Shown here one piece after another: positions 1 through 9,649 of a stretch of DNA of 64,000 nt. A model generated the notes under the pieces. The model was given only the letters and a program-made list of their open reading frames with translations. It made no database searches and was not told where the DNA came from. The number at the start of each line of letters is the position of its first letter. The first letter of the stretch is position 1. This DNA comes from Tabrizicola thermarum (GTDB taxonomy: Bacteria; Pseudomonadota; Alphaproteobacteria; Rhodobacterales; Rhodobacteraceae). The stretch covers positions 50,783 through 114,782 of the forward strand of contig NZ_QMJY01000077.1 in NCBI RefSeq assembly GCF_003574395.1, given 5' to 3'. The translations under genes were made by a program, and so were the position numbers.

Positions 1-1410
<1,410 letters not shown>

Positions 1411-1596
1411 GTGCGCCGCGCGTGGTCAGTTTTTCTGCGCGAGGAAAATCAAGGGGTTGGCTGTGGGCGTTTACGGTCTGGTCATCTTTGCCCCGGGCCG
1501 GGTTCGGGCTTGTCGATGACTTCGTCGCTCTGCGCCGGGCGGGCGGCGAGGGTGCCTCCGGCGGGAGTATTTGGGAAAAGAGCAAGACCCTGGGGC

Positions 1597-1986
1597 CTAA
1601 AGCTCGATCTCGCCGTTCGGGCCGGGTTCGGGGGCGGCTTGCGGGCCCATTTTCGGCGGCAGGGGCGCATTGCGGCGGATCAGGATGTCGCCGTTGGGCA
1701 GCATGATGGGCGCGTCGTAGTTCCTGATGTCGTCGATCATCGTGATGAGCTGGCGCAGCCTGGGGCCGATCTCTTCGCCAAGCCCCTTGAGGGCGGGACC
1801 CGCCTCTTCCAGCGCCTTGCCCATCTCGTCCAGCGCGGGCTGCATTTCCTGCATCATGCCGCGCATCACGAGTTTCATCCCCTCTTCCATCAGGCTGACG
1901 CCTTCGCCCTGGGCCCTTGGCGTGGCGGGGGGCTCTTCGGCCAGGGCCGGAGCAGCAAGGAAGCAGAGGAGCAGCGCAACTCTCAT
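1597..1986 (-). CDS. Small exported protein of unknown function
   Basis: A 129-residue protein starting with a clear Sec signal peptide (MRVALLLCFLAAPALA, cleavage expected before EEP). The mature part is mostly helical and amphipathic (residues ~30-85, with many Met, Glu and Leu), followed by a conserved-looking segment with DAPIMLPNGDILIRR and a Pro-rich tail. Proteins of this kind occur widely in Rhodobacterales and are sometimes labelled AAA+ ATPase in databases, but no P-loop is visible, so that label is not supported. It probably acts in the periplasm. It is the last gene of a minus-strand run and stands 31 bases after the EEP gene. I do not recognise a function. Confidence 0.75.
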   Translation of the reverse strand: MRVALLLCFLAAPALAEEPPATPRAQGEGVSLMEEGMKLVMRGMMQEMQPALDEMGKALEEAGPALKGLGEEIGPRLRQLITMIDDIRNYDAPIMLPNGDILIRRNAPLPPKMGPQAAPEPGPNGEIEL

Positions 1987-2017
1987 TCATTCAATATGGG
2001 GATGGCGACCCCGGTTT

Positions 2018-3073
2018 TCAAATCACATCTGGAATGTCGATGGTGACAGGGAAATGGTCGGAGGCCTGCAGGAGCGCTTCGCGCAGGTCGGGGATGTCCA
2101 TGATCTGCGGATCGTCGAACGGGTGCCAGATGCGCCAGACGGGCGCGCGGGCGGCCAGGTCGGGCGAGACCATGATGAAATCGAGGAGCGCCTCGAAATA
2201 GCGCTTCTGCGGGGCAAGGTAGAAGCGCGCCGTGGTCGGGGTCGCCCCGCTGATCCGGCCATGGATTGCCATCGCGGCGTGAGGATCGAACAGATGGCGG
2301 GCGGGGTCGGGGCCGGTGCCCAGCACGATCTCGACCCCGGAATGGCCGAAGAGCCTTTCGAATTCGTCAAGGCCGGGGCCGTCGTTGAAATCACCCATCA
2401 CCAGAAGGCTGTCGCCCCGGTCGAGATGTCCCTCGATCCGCTGTCGCAGCCAGAGGCATTGCGCCAGCTGCTTGCGGCGGTTCTCGATGGACAGCCGGAT
2501 CTGCGCCTCGCGTCCGATGGCGCCGTGGGAGTTCTTCGACTTGGCGTGGACGCCGATCAGCCGCAGCGGGGTGCCGCTGCGGGTGGTGATGGCCAGTTCG
2601 AGCGGTGGTTTCGAAAAGCGGATGGTTTCCGAGATGCTGTCGGCATCCAGATCGTAGCGGAAGGTGGTGTCGAAGCGCGGGGCCTCGGATGAGCCCAGGC
2701 TCGTGGCAGGCTCGCCGATCGGATCGTGACGCGCGGTCAGGATGTCGGGATCGTAGAGGAAGGCGATTTCCTGTTCCGTGTCAGAGGGATAGCCGATCAG
2801 AGCCTTGCGGGCGCGCAGGCCTGCGGCGCGGGCGAAGGTCTCCAGCGCCTTGACGGTCGAGCGTTTGCCGTTGGTATCGGGCGCCTCGATGATGGTGATG
2901 CCGTCGGCGTCCATCGCGGTGAAGACGATGGCGAGCGCGGCCAGCTGTTCGCCGCGGCTGACCTTGTAGCGGGTCGAGGGCTCGCCATCGTCCAGCATCC
3001 GGCCATGGTCGTCGAACAGCGCGTTGAACCATTCGACATTGTAGGTCGCAAGGCGCAGGGGGCGGGCGGTCAT
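2018..3073 (-). CDS. Endonuclease/exonuclease/phosphatase (EEP) family protein
   Basis: A 351-residue cytoplasmic protein of the EEP fold (DNase I / inositol phosphatase superfamily). Visible family marks are the N-terminal RLATYNVEWFNALF, an IIEAPDTN segment supplying the metal-binding Glu (residue ~62), the GVHAKSKNSHG block, VMGDFNDGP (catalytic Asp/Asn near residue 229) and the C-terminal SDHFPVTIDI with the catalytic Asp-His pair. These support a metal-dependent phosphodiesterase or phosphatase; the substrate cannot be told from sequence. Its ATG overlaps the stop of the upstream DnaJ-like gene by four bases, so the two are translationally coupled. Confidence 0.85.
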   Translation of the reverse strand: MTARPLRLATYNVEWFNALFDDHGRMLDDGEPSTRYKVSRGEQLAALAIVFTAMDADGITIIEAPDTNGKRSTVKALETFARAAGLRARKALIGYPSDTEQEIAFLYDPDILTARHDPIGEPATSLGSSEAPRFDTTFRYDLDADSISETIRFSKPPLELAITTRSGTPLRLIGVHAKSKNSHGAIGREAQIRLSIENRRKQLAQCLWLRQRIEGHLDRGDSLLVMGDFNDGPGLDEFERLFGHSGVEIVLGTGPDPARHLFDPHAAMAIHGRISGATPTTARFYLAPQKRYFEALLDFIMVSPDLAARAPVWRIWHPFDDPQIMDIPDLREALLQASDHFPVTIDIPDVI

Positions 3074-3783
3074 GCCGCCTCTTTGGCCGAGATCGCGCGC
3101 CAGGCTTCGTTGATGAGTTGCAGGCGGCGTTCGGCGAGTTTCATCGCCTCGGGCGGGACGCCGCGGGACTGGAGCACATCGGGGTGGGTGTCGCGGACGA
3201 GGTCCTTCCAGGCCTTGCGGGCCTGATCCTTCGAGGCGTCGCGGGGCAGGCCGAGGACGTCATAGGGGTCGCGCGGGGCGCCTTCGACAAGGCGGGAGCG
3301 GACGATGGTGAAGCAGCGTTCGTCAAGGCCGAATTCCTGCGCGACATGGGCGAGGAAGGCATCTTCGCCTTCGTGGTAGGTGCCATCGGCCAGGGCGATC
3401 TGGAACAGCGCCTCGAGGATGTCGACAAGGACGTGGTGGTCGTCGGCGCAGATGCGCTTGCCCTCGGGGTTGAAGAGCCGCGCGATCTTGCGGGCATAGG
3501 CGTCGAAGCCTGCGACGTCCTGCCGGGCGAGGTTGTAGACGCGGGCGGCGTGTTCCTCTTCGCCGGGCGGAAAGGTGAAGATGCGGCGGAAGGCGGTCAC
3601 TTCGTCGCGGGTCACGGTGCCGTCGGCCTTGGCCATCTTGGCGCCGAGGGCGAGGACGGCGATGGTGAAGCCGATGGAATTTTCCGGCGCGGGGGCGGCG
3701 CGCAGGCGGTCGAAGACGACCGACAGAGGTTCGCCCCGGGCAACGGCGGCGATGGCGTCGGCGATGCGGGTCCAGATCGACAT
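3070..3783 (-). CDS. TerB-like and J-domain co-chaperone (DjlA type)
   Basis: A 237-residue protein with an N-terminal TerB-like helical domain (residues ~35-155, LALGAKMAKADGTVTRDEV and QIALADGTYHEGEDAFL, both acidic TerB repeats) and a C-terminal J domain (~172-235) containing DPYDVLGLPRDAS and the diagnostic HPD tripeptide at residues 200-202. This order is that of DjlA, but the N-terminal membrane helix of E. coli DjlA is absent, so it is likely cytosolic. It would stimulate DnaK ATPase activity on particular clients. It is separated by 31 bases from the acetyltransferase upstream and overlaps the EEP gene downstream. Confidence 0.88.
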   Translation of the reverse strand: MSIWTRIADAIAAVARGEPLSVVFDRLRAAPAPENSIGFTIAVLALGAKMAKADGTVTRDEVTAFRRIFTFPPGEEEHAARVYNLARQDVAGFDAYARKIARLFNPEGKRICADDHHVLVDILEALFQIALADGTYHEGEDAFLAHVAQEFGLDERCFTIVRSRLVEGAPRDPYDVLGLPRDASKDQARKAWKDLVRDTHPDVLQSRGVPPEAMKLAERRLQLINEAWRAISAKEAA

Positions 3784-3814
3784 GGCCCGACCATAACCGC
3801 GCCGCGCGGCGTTG

Positions 3815-4300
3815 TCAGAGGATTTTCTGCATCAGCACAAGGTCGATGTAGCGGCCGAACTTGAACCCGGCCTCGGGGATCGTGGCGATGTGGTGGTAGC
3901 CCAGGCGTTCGTGAAAGGCGCGGCCATCGGGGTTTTCGCCCGAGACGCCGGCGATCATCTGATGGGCCCCGGCGGCGCGGGCGTGATCCTCGATCGCGGT
4001 CAGAAGCATTCGGCCGAGGCCCCTGCGGGCGGTGCCGGGAAGGAGGGAGATCGAATGCTCCATGCAGGTCCGGTAGCCCTGACCGCCGCGGAACTGGCCG
4101 TAGCTGGCCTGACCGACGATCCGGCCGGCGTCCTCGGCCACGAGGAAGGCATGCCCGGCGGTGGCCTTGCTGGCGATCATGTCGAGGATGTCGGCACTGG
4201 TCCTGGGCACCGGGTTGAACGTGACGGCGGTGTTCAGGATCCAGTGGTTCAGAAGCGCGGCAAGCGCGGGGGCGTCGGCAGCGCGGGCGGGGCGGATCAT
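3815..4300 (-). CDS. GNAT family N-acetyltransferase (phosphinothricin acetyltransferase-like)
   Basis: A 161-residue acetyl-CoA dependent N-acetyltransferase. It begins MIRPARAADAPALAALLNHW and has the acetyl-CoA binding motif around residues 95-115 (LLPGTARRGLGRMLLTAI, a Q/RxxGxG/A variant) and the GNAT C-terminal FHERLGYHHIATIPEAGFKFGR, typical of the phosphinothricin/amino acid acetyltransferase subgroup. The start was set at 4300 because that ATG overlaps the TGA of the upstream glyoxalase gene (ATGA); longer in-frame extension upstream is arginine/proline-rich out-of-frame reading of that gene. Substrate unknown. Confidence 0.85.
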   Translation of the reverse strand: MIRPARAADAPALAALLNHWILNTAVTFNPVPRTSADILDMIASKATAGHAFLVAEDAGRIVGQASYGQFRGGQGYRTCMEHSISLLPGTARRGLGRMLLTAIEDHARAAGAHQMIAGVSGENPDGRAFHERLGYHHIATIPEAGFKFGRYIDLVLMQKIL

Positions 4301-4911
4301 GTCAGGACGCGGGTGCCGTTCGGAGTGTCGAATGTGGCGCGCAAGGCGCGGCAGGGGCCGGTCTCGACCCGGACGCGGGGGTCGACAAGGCCGGTGAGGG
4401 CGGCGCGCAGGGCGGGAGCCCGGGGGTGGGTGATCTCCAGCCGGGTGAGGCGGATGCCGTGATCGCGGAGCGAGCGGGCGGGGTGCAGCGCGCCCTGCCA
4501 CTGGATGAGGGCGGGGTGGCAGTCGTCGAAGGGGAGCCTTCCGCTGGCCGGGACGGCAAAGCGCCAGCGATAGTCGCCGCGTTGCAGGTCGGTGGCGGTG
4601 CCGGTGCCGGGGGGGGCCTCGCGCAGGGCGGCGTCGAGGTCGTCGGTGCGGCAGATCCAGTTCGTGAGGCGCGGGGGGCCCTGGAACTGGTCGAGGTCGA
4701 ACCAGCGCGGATGGGCGGGTTTCGGGGCGGCGGGGTCGATGGCGATGACTTCGAGGTAGAGGTCGCCCAGCGAGAGGAGCCGGTTGTGCGTGCCCATGTG
4801 CGGGTGCTTGCCGCCGCCTGCCAGCGGGGCGCCAAGCGCCATTTCCACCCAGGCGGCACCCTCTTCCAGCGTGGCGGCCGAGACGGCGAGGTGGTCGAGC
4901 GACAGGCTCAT
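4297..4911 (-). CDS. Glyoxalase-like (VOC) domain protein
   Basis: A 204-residue protein starting MSLSLDHLAVSAATLEEG, the typical first strand of a vicinal-oxygen-chelate domain with a metal-ligand His at residue 7. The segment GGKHPHMGTHNRLLSLG and the later YLEVIAIDP give the second half of the module, so it fits the glyoxalase-like family that is one long VOC unit. It probably binds a metal and a small ligand; the reaction is unknown. Coupled by ATGA overlaps to both neighbours (ppx upstream at 4908-4911 and the acetyltransferase at 4297-4300), so the three are co-translated. Confidence 0.85.
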   Translation of the reverse strand: MSLSLDHLAVSAATLEEGAAWVEMALGAPLAGGGKHPHMGTHNRLLSLGDLYLEVIAIDPAAPKPAHPRWFDLDQFQGPPRLTNWICRTDDLDAALREAPPGTGTATDLQRGDYRWRFAVPASGRLPFDDCHPALIQWQGALHPARSLRDHGIRLTRLEITHPRAPALRAALTGLVDPRVRVETGPCRALRATFDTPNGTRVLT

Positions 4912-6479
4912 TCGGTGGCTTTCAGCACGACCTTGGTCGTGGCCTTGAGGGACAGGGCAAGGGCGGCGAAGCGGGCCTGGGCGACCTCGCCAAAGAGGCC
5001 GAGGCCGTCTTCGGTGAGCGCAAGGGTCAGCTGGCGCTTCTTCGGGTTCCAGCGGAGTTCCCCGGCCCTGGACGGGTCGCCGATCGAGAACATGGCGCCG
5101 AAGCGCATGGCCTTGCCCAGCGATTCGGCCGCCTGGATGTCGGTTTCGGACAGAAGGCGGAACAGGGGCTCCATCCGGCTGCCCGCGCGGCTGTTCTTGT
5201 AGCGGTGAAGAAGGGCGAGGCCCAGGAAGACGCGGCCGGGATGGTCGAGCCCGCCGAGGTTGGCGCGGGTGGCGTTGTCGAAGCAGGCCTCGGCCCGGTA
5301 GTCGGGGTGGGCGCGCCAGGTGGTGTCGTGCAGCAGGCAGGCGGCCTTGACGAGGCGGAGGCGGTCGGGGGAGGCACCCTTGAACAGGGGTTCGAGGAAG
5401 GCGAAGAGCTTTTTCCCGAAGCCGGGGATGCGGGCCTGGGTCAGTTCGGTCATCCGCGCGGCCTCGATCAGCGGATCGCGGGCGCGGAGTTTTTCCGGCA
5501 TCTGTTCGTAGAGGAGACCTTCGCGGATGCCGTAGGCGGAGACGTCGATTTCCGAGGGTTTCAACACGCGGATGATCTCGCGCAGCACTTCGCAGGCGAG
5601 GGGGACAAGCTCCATCCGTTCGGCGCTGGTGCCGGTGCGGCCCCGCAGGGCGGGCAGGTCGGTCGTGGCCAGCCAGTCGAGCGTGGCCAGCAGGTTGTCG
5701 GGCGTCATGCGGTATTCGTGCAGGACGGTCAGCGGGTAGTTCCGCCGTTCCATGTCCAGACGCGCGATGACCCGCCAGGAGCCGCCGACGAGATAGATGC
5801 GGTCGTTGTCGGGCTTGATGTCCTTGACGGCGGCCTCGAGGATCGCGTCGATGTGGGCCTTGCGCTTCCTGGGCTCCGCGGAGATCTGTTGCAGCCGGAA
5901 GGGGCCGAGCGGGGTGGAGACGCGCTTGCCCACGCGGCCGTTGCCGATGCGGGCAAGCTCCATCGAGTTGCCGCCGATGTCGCAGACGATGCCGGTCGCC
6001 TCGGGCCAGCCAAGCAGCACGCCCTGGGCGGACAGCCGCGCCTCTTCGTCGCCGTCGATGACATGCAGTCTGAGGCCGGTTTCGCGCAGGACCTGGGCCT
6101 GAAACTCGGGGCCGTCCTCGGCCTCGCGGGTGGCGGCAGTGGCGACGACGGTGAAGGGGTTGATGTCCATCCCGCGCGCGAGAATCGAGAACCGCTTGAG
6201 CGCGGCCAGCGCGCGCTCCTTGCCTTCGGGGTTGAGCCGGCCGGTCTGGGCAAGCCCCTTGCCAAGGCCGCACATGATCTTTTCGTTGTAGAAATAGGCG
6301 GGCGAGCGGGCAGCCCCGTCGAAGACCACCATGCGGACCGAGTTCGAGCCGACATCCACCACGCCGACGCGGGACAGCGCGCGGACCGAGGGGTCGTCGA
6401 ACAGGGGTTTGCCGAAAGGACCCCAATCGCCCGCGTCGTCGTCATCATCGGGCAGGGGGGCAGGTCCGTCTGCGGCCAT
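4908..6479 (-). CDS. ppx: Ppx/GppA family exopolyphosphatase / pppGpp phosphohydrolase
   Basis: A 523-residue protein of the ASKHA fold. After a 35-residue acidic, disordered N-terminus (DDDDD), it shows the phosphate-1 motif VGVVDVGSNSVRMVVFDG (residues ~38-55), then the ATAATREA segment, the phosphate-2 motif CDIGGNSMELARI and the C-terminal HD-like helical domain containing LLHDTTWRAHPDYR. It would hydrolyse terminal phosphates of polyphosphate or of pppGpp and so links phosphate storage with the stringent response. A ppk gene is not adjacent. The start at 6479 is an ATG; a pair of palindromes (6552-6595) separates it from the DUF6324 gene upstream. Confidence 0.92.
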   Translation of the reverse strand: MAADGPAPLPDDDDDAGDWGPFGKPLFDDPSVRALSRVGVVDVGSNSVRMVVFDGAARSPAYFYNEKIMCGLGKGLAQTGRLNPEGKERALAALKRFSILARGMDINPFTVVATAATREAEDGPEFQAQVLRETGLRLHVIDGDEEARLSAQGVLLGWPEATGIVCDIGGNSMELARIGNGRVGKRVSTPLGPFRLQQISAEPRKRKAHIDAILEAAVKDIKPDNDRIYLVGGSWRVIARLDMERRNYPLTVLHEYRMTPDNLLATLDWLATTDLPALRGRTGTSAERMELVPLACEVLREIIRVLKPSEIDVSAYGIREGLLYEQMPEKLRARDPLIEAARMTELTQARIPGFGKKLFAFLEPLFKGASPDRLRLVKAACLLHDTTWRAHPDYRAEACFDNATRANLGGLDHPGRVFLGLALLHRYKNSRAGSRMEPLFRLLSETDIQAAESLGKAMRFGAMFSIGDPSRAGELRWNPKKRQLTLALTEDGLGLFGEVAQARFAALALSLKATTKVVLKATE

Positions 6480-6551
6480 GGAAGACTCCTCCGGGGTCGT
6501 GCGGCGGTATGGTGACGGGGCGAGGGGGTTCGGTCAACCGTAAGGGCGGGC

Positions 6552-6595
6552 CAAAACTCTTCGAAGAGTTTTGCAAATTCCTTCGAAGGAATTTG
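6552..6595. terminator. Tandem TTCGAA palindromes (repeat family A, copy 1)
   Basis: Two adjacent perfect 22-base palindromes: CAAAACTC-TTCGAA-GAGTTTTG at 6552-6573 and CAAATTCC-TTCGAA-GGAATTTG at 6574-6595. Each would fold as a hairpin on either strand and leaves a T-rich tail, as a factor-independent terminator needs. Here it lies 10 bases past the stop of the DUF6324 gene (minus strand) and upstream of ppx. The same design recurs at 18094-18137. Confidence 0.7.
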
Positions 6596-6604
6596 GCCCC
6601 GCGT

Positions 6605-6820
6605 CTAGCGTTTCTTCGGCTTGCCGCCACCGGCGCCCAGGGCGCGCGCGGCCTCGGCGGCGGCGCGCAGTTCCTCGGCGATTTCCTCGGCTTCCTCGGG
6701 GTCGAAGTCCAGCGGCAGGTCGATCCCGCCCTCGGCCTCGATGAAGATGCGCACCATGCCGGCGTCGGTGGGGCCGATCTGGAGGTTGGCGGCGATGTCA
6801 CTGGGGGAGTTGATGCCCAT
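6605..6820 (-). CDS. DUF6324 family small protein
   Basis: A 71-residue acidic protein (MGINSPSDIAANLQIGPTDA at the start, then a FDPEEAEEIAEELRAAAEAA helix and a basic GGGKPKKR tail). It matches my recollection of the short alphaproteobacterial family DUF6324; no function is known. The ATG at 6820 was preferred because the upstream in-frame extension is arginine-rich and reads through the region between this gene and the tRNA. The palindrome pair 10 bases downstream would end its transcript. Confidence 0.8.
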   Translation of the reverse strand: MGINSPSDIAANLQIGPTDAGMVRIFIEAEGGIDLPLDFDPEEAEEIAEELRAAAEAARALGAGGGKPKKR

Positions 6821-6969
6821 GGGAATGCTCCGGCTTTGCCGTTCGGGTAACGGGCGGCGCGGCGCGGCGCAAGGAAAAACGTCGCGCCAGAGCGTGAGGC
6901 GCCGCCCTTTCGGCCGCTTGTATTGGCGCTTGCATTCGGTGGGGAGCGGGGCTAAATCGCGCCCCAAGT

Positions 6970-7046
6970 GCCGCCTTAGCTCAGTTGGTTAGAGCACCAG
7001 ATTGTGGATCTGGGGGTCCCCCGTTCGAGCCGGGGAGGCGGTACCA
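6970..7046 (+). tRNA. tRNA-His (GTG anticodon)
   Basis: Folds as a complete cloverleaf of 77 bases: acceptor GCCGCCT/AGGCGGT (first pair G-T), D arm GCTC/GAGC, anticodon stem CCAGA/TCTGG with loop TTGTGGA and anticodon GTG at 7004-7006, T arm CCCCG/CGGGG with loop TTCGAGC, and an encoded CCA at 7044-7046. The base before position 1 is T (6969) and the discriminator is A (7043), so the usual G-1:C73 identity pair of tRNA-His is missing. This is the known alphaproteobacterial form, recognised by a matching histidyl-tRNA synthetase. Confidence 0.97.
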
Positions 7047-7056
7047 CCGAATCCAG

Positions 7057-7087
7057 AGGGCCCGGGCATGGCTGTCCCGGGCCCTTT
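7057..7087 (+). terminator. Terminator of the tRNA-His transcript
   Basis: Perfect inverted repeat AGGGCCCGGG (7057-7066) / CCCGGGCCCT (7076-7085) with a nine-base loop, followed by TT. It starts eleven bases after the CCA of the tRNA and no gene follows it on the plus strand. Confidence 0.75.
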
Positions 7088-7173
7088 GCATTGTGGCGTC
7101 CCGCGCCGGACATCCGGTCGGGCAAGGACAGGGGTGCGGGCCGCACCGGTCGGGCGCGGCCCGGGCAGGGCCC

Positions 7174-8259
7174 TCAGCGGTAGGGATAGCCCGCCTTCTC
7201 CATCGTGTCGGCGTATTTCTTGAACGCCGCGACCACCTTGGCCGAGCGCGGCGAGGAGGCCGCGATCTCGTCCCAGAAGCCGTTCGCGTCGGACACGACC
7301 TGCGCCCATTCCTCCTCGGGCAGCGCGGTCAGTTCCATCTTCTCGCCTTCGACGCGCAGCTTCGCCTCGCCGCCCCAGTACCAGACGTTGCGGTAGTAAT
7401 GCGACTGGTCGATGGTAATCTTGAACAGTTCCTGCAAGTGCGGCGGGACCTTCTGCCAGCTGGCGGTGTTGGCGAAGTAGCTGCCGAACCAGGCGCCGGT
7501 GACCGAGTTCGTCAGCGCATATTTGCAGACATCGGCCCAGCCGACCTCGTAGGCTTCGGTGAAGCCGCACCAGGCCACGCCGTCGAGTTCGCCCGTCTGC
7601 ATCGCGACTTCCACGTTGTCCCACGGGATCGTCACCGGGATGAGGCCATAGCGCGACAGGAAGCGCCCCGCGGTCGGCACACCGAAGACGCGCAGGCCGT
7701 TCATGTCGGCAAGACTGCGGATCGGCTTGTTTACGGTGAAGATGTGCAACGGGTCCCAGGCGCCGCAGGACAGCCAGGTGACGCCCTCGACCTCGGAATA
7801 GGCCTCCTCCCAGATCTCCTGCAGCCCGTAGTAGCGGAACAGCGCCGGCACATCGAGGCTGAAGCGGGTGGCGAAGGGGAAGTAGCCGCCGAAGACCGAG
7901 ATATCGACCGGCGAGGCCATCGTCGCCTCGTCCGACTGCACCGCGTCCAGCGTGCCGTTCTGAAGCGCGCGGAACAGGTCGGCGGTGGGGACCAGCTGGT
8001 CGGCGTAGTAAAGCTCGATCTCCATCTCGCCGTTGGCGGCGGTGTTGAAGGCCTCGATCTGCGGCTTGATGACATGGGCGCCGAGGGGTGCGCCGGAATA
8101 GGTTTGCAGGCGCCACTTGATCGGGCCGGTCTGGGCGATCACGGCCGGTGCGGCCAGAGTGGCACCGGCCACGGCGCCGGCGCCCATCACGGACTTGCGC
8201 AGGAAGTTCCGGCGCGAGGCGAGGATCGCCTCGGACGGGCTGGGTTTCTTCTCGGTCAT
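7174..8259 (-). CDS. dctP: TRAP transporter substrate-binding protein, DctP family, Tat-exported
   Basis: A 361-residue periplasmic binding protein. The N-terminus carries a twin-arginine signal (SRRNFLRK, residues 15-22) followed by an Ala/Gly-rich hydrophobic stretch ending ATLAAPAVIAQ, which implies export of the folded protein. The mature body starts IKWRLQTYSGAPLG and resembles the 2-oxo/hydroxy acid-binding DctP proteins (TakP type), including FGGYFPFATRFSLDV and WCGFTEAYEVGW, the latter in the ligand-contact region. Ligand is therefore probably a monocarboxylate, but this is inference. First gene after the divergent region on the minus strand is dctQ; the order of transcription is dctQ-dctM-dctP, so dctP is last, 52 bases after dctM. 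Confidence 0.92.
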   Translation of the reverse strand: MTEKKPSPSEAILASRRNFLRKSVMGAGAVAGATLAAPAVIAQTGPIKWRLQTYSGAPLGAHVIKPQIEAFNTAANGEMEIELYYADQLVPTADLFRALQNGTLDAVQSDEATMASPVDISVFGGYFPFATRFSLDVPALFRYYGLQEIWEEAYSEVEGVTWLSCGAWDPLHIFTVNKPIRSLADMNGLRVFGVPTAGRFLSRYGLIPVTIPWDNVEVAMQTGELDGVAWCGFTEAYEVGWADVCKYALTNSVTGAWFGSYFANTASWQKVPPHLQELFKITIDQSHYYRNVWYWGGEAKLRVEGEKMELTALPEEEWAQVVSDANGFWDEIAASSPRSAKVVAAFKKYADTMEKAGYPYR

Positions 8260-8311
8260 CGTCGTCTCCTTGTTGTTTGCGGGCTTCTTCGGCCCTTGGG
8301 TGGTGGTCTTG

Positions 8312-9649
8312 TCAGCCCCGCACGTTCAGCTGCTGCGGCAGCCAGAGCGCGATCTGCGGGAAAATCATCAACAGCACGATGGTCAGCACCATCATCGCCG
8401 CGAAGGGCCAGATGGAGCGGTAGATGTCGGGCAGGGTGATCTCGCGCGGGGCGAGCGAGCGCATGAGGAACAGGTTGTAGCCGAAGGGCGGCGTGATATA
8501 GGCGATCTGGCAGGTGATGGTGTAAAGCACCCCATACCAGATCAGCTGGTTGTCGAAGCCGAGATCGAGGCTGGCCACCAGCGGGATGTAGAGCGGGGCC
8601 ACGATCACCAGCATCGCGGTGTCGTCGAGGAACATCCCCAGGAGCAGGAAGCTGAGCTGCATCATGATGATGATGGCCCAGGGGCTCAGGTGCCACTGGC
8701 CGATGAACAGGTTCTCGATCGCCTTCACCGCGCCCAGCCCGTCGAAGACCGCGCCGAAGGCCAGGGCGGCCAGGATCAGCCAGAGGAACATGCAGGACAC
8801 CGCCAGCGTCTTCATCGAGGTCTCGCGGATCAGCCGCCAGGAGAAGCGCCCCTTCGCCAGCGCGGCGAGCGTCGCACAGGTCGCCCCCACGGCCGAGCTT
8901 TCCACAAGGCTGGTGTAGCCGGACACGAACAGCCCGGTCATGAAGAAGAAGATCAGGAAGGGGATGATCCCGGCGCGGGCGAGGGCCAGCTTCTGGCCGA
9001 AGGGCATGTTCAGTTCCTCGGGCGGGACGGGCGGGGCGAGTTTCGGGTTCAGTTTCGCGCGGATCATGATGTAGGCGATGAACATCGCGGCCATCAGAAG
9101 GCCCGGCATCAGCCCGGCGAACCACAGTTTCGACACCGGCTGCCGTGCGATCATCCCGTAGAGGACCAGCACCACCGAGGGCGGGATCAGGATGCCCAGC
9201 GACGAGCCGCCCTGCACCACGCCGGAGATCAGCACCTTGTCATAGCCCCGCCGCAGCATTTCCGGCAGGGCGATGGTTGCGCCGATGGCCATGCCCGCGA
9301 CCGACAGCCCGTTCATCGCCGAGATGATGACCATGACGAGGATCGTGCCGACGGCCAGGCCCCCGGGCAGTCGGCCGAACCAGACATGCATCATCTTGTA
9401 GAGATCTTCGGCGATCCCGCTCTCGGCCAGGATGTAGCCCATGTAGATGAACATGGGCAGCGTCAGCATGGCATACCAGTTGAACAGCTTGAACACCTGG
9501 TTGTAGGGCAGTTCGATCGCCCCGTTGCCATACAGCAGCAGCGAGGCCCCCGCCGCGACAAAGCCGATGGCGGCAAAGACGCGCTGGCCGGTGACCAGCA
9601 GAAGCGCCATCGAGGCGAACATCAGCAGAGCGATCAGTTCGTAGGACAT
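8312..9649 (-). CDS. dctM: TRAP transporter large permease subunit
   Basis: A 445-residue integral membrane protein with about 12 hydrophobic segments, starting MSYELIALLMFASMALLLVTG. The segment SGVVQGGSSLGILIPPSVVLVLYG is the hallmark of the DctM family. It is the cation-coupled transport subunit that receives substrate from DctP. The stop codon of dctQ (9650) is directly adjacent to its ATG at 9649, so the two permease subunits are translationally coupled. Confidence 0.95.
   Translation of the reverse strand: MSYELIALLMFASMALLLVTGQRVFAAIGFVAAGASLLLYGNGAIELPYNQVFKLFNWYAMLTLPMFIYMGYILAESGIAEDLYKMMHVWFGRLPGGLAVGTILVMVIISAMNGLSVAGMAIGATIALPEMLRRGYDKVLISGVVQGGSSLGILIPPSVVLVLYGMIARQPVSKLWFAGLMPGLLMAAMFIAYIMIRAKLNPKLAPPVPPEELNMPFGQKLALARAGIIPFLIFFFMTGLFVSGYTSLVESSAVGATCATLAALAKGRFSWRLIRETSMKTLAVSCMFLWLILAALAFGAVFDGLGAVKAIENLFIGQWHLSPWAIIIMMQLSFLLLGMFLDDTAMLVIVAPLYIPLVASLDLGFDNQLIWYGVLYTITCQIAYITPPFGYNLFLMRSLAPREITLPDIYRSIWPFAAMMVLTIVLLMIFPQIALWLPQQLNVRG

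Noticed and set aside
6552..6595. Palindrome pair read as an insertion-sequence end or a tRNA-linked attachment site
   Set aside because: No transposase or integrase is near, no target-site duplication is seen and the same structure occurs at three other gene ends.
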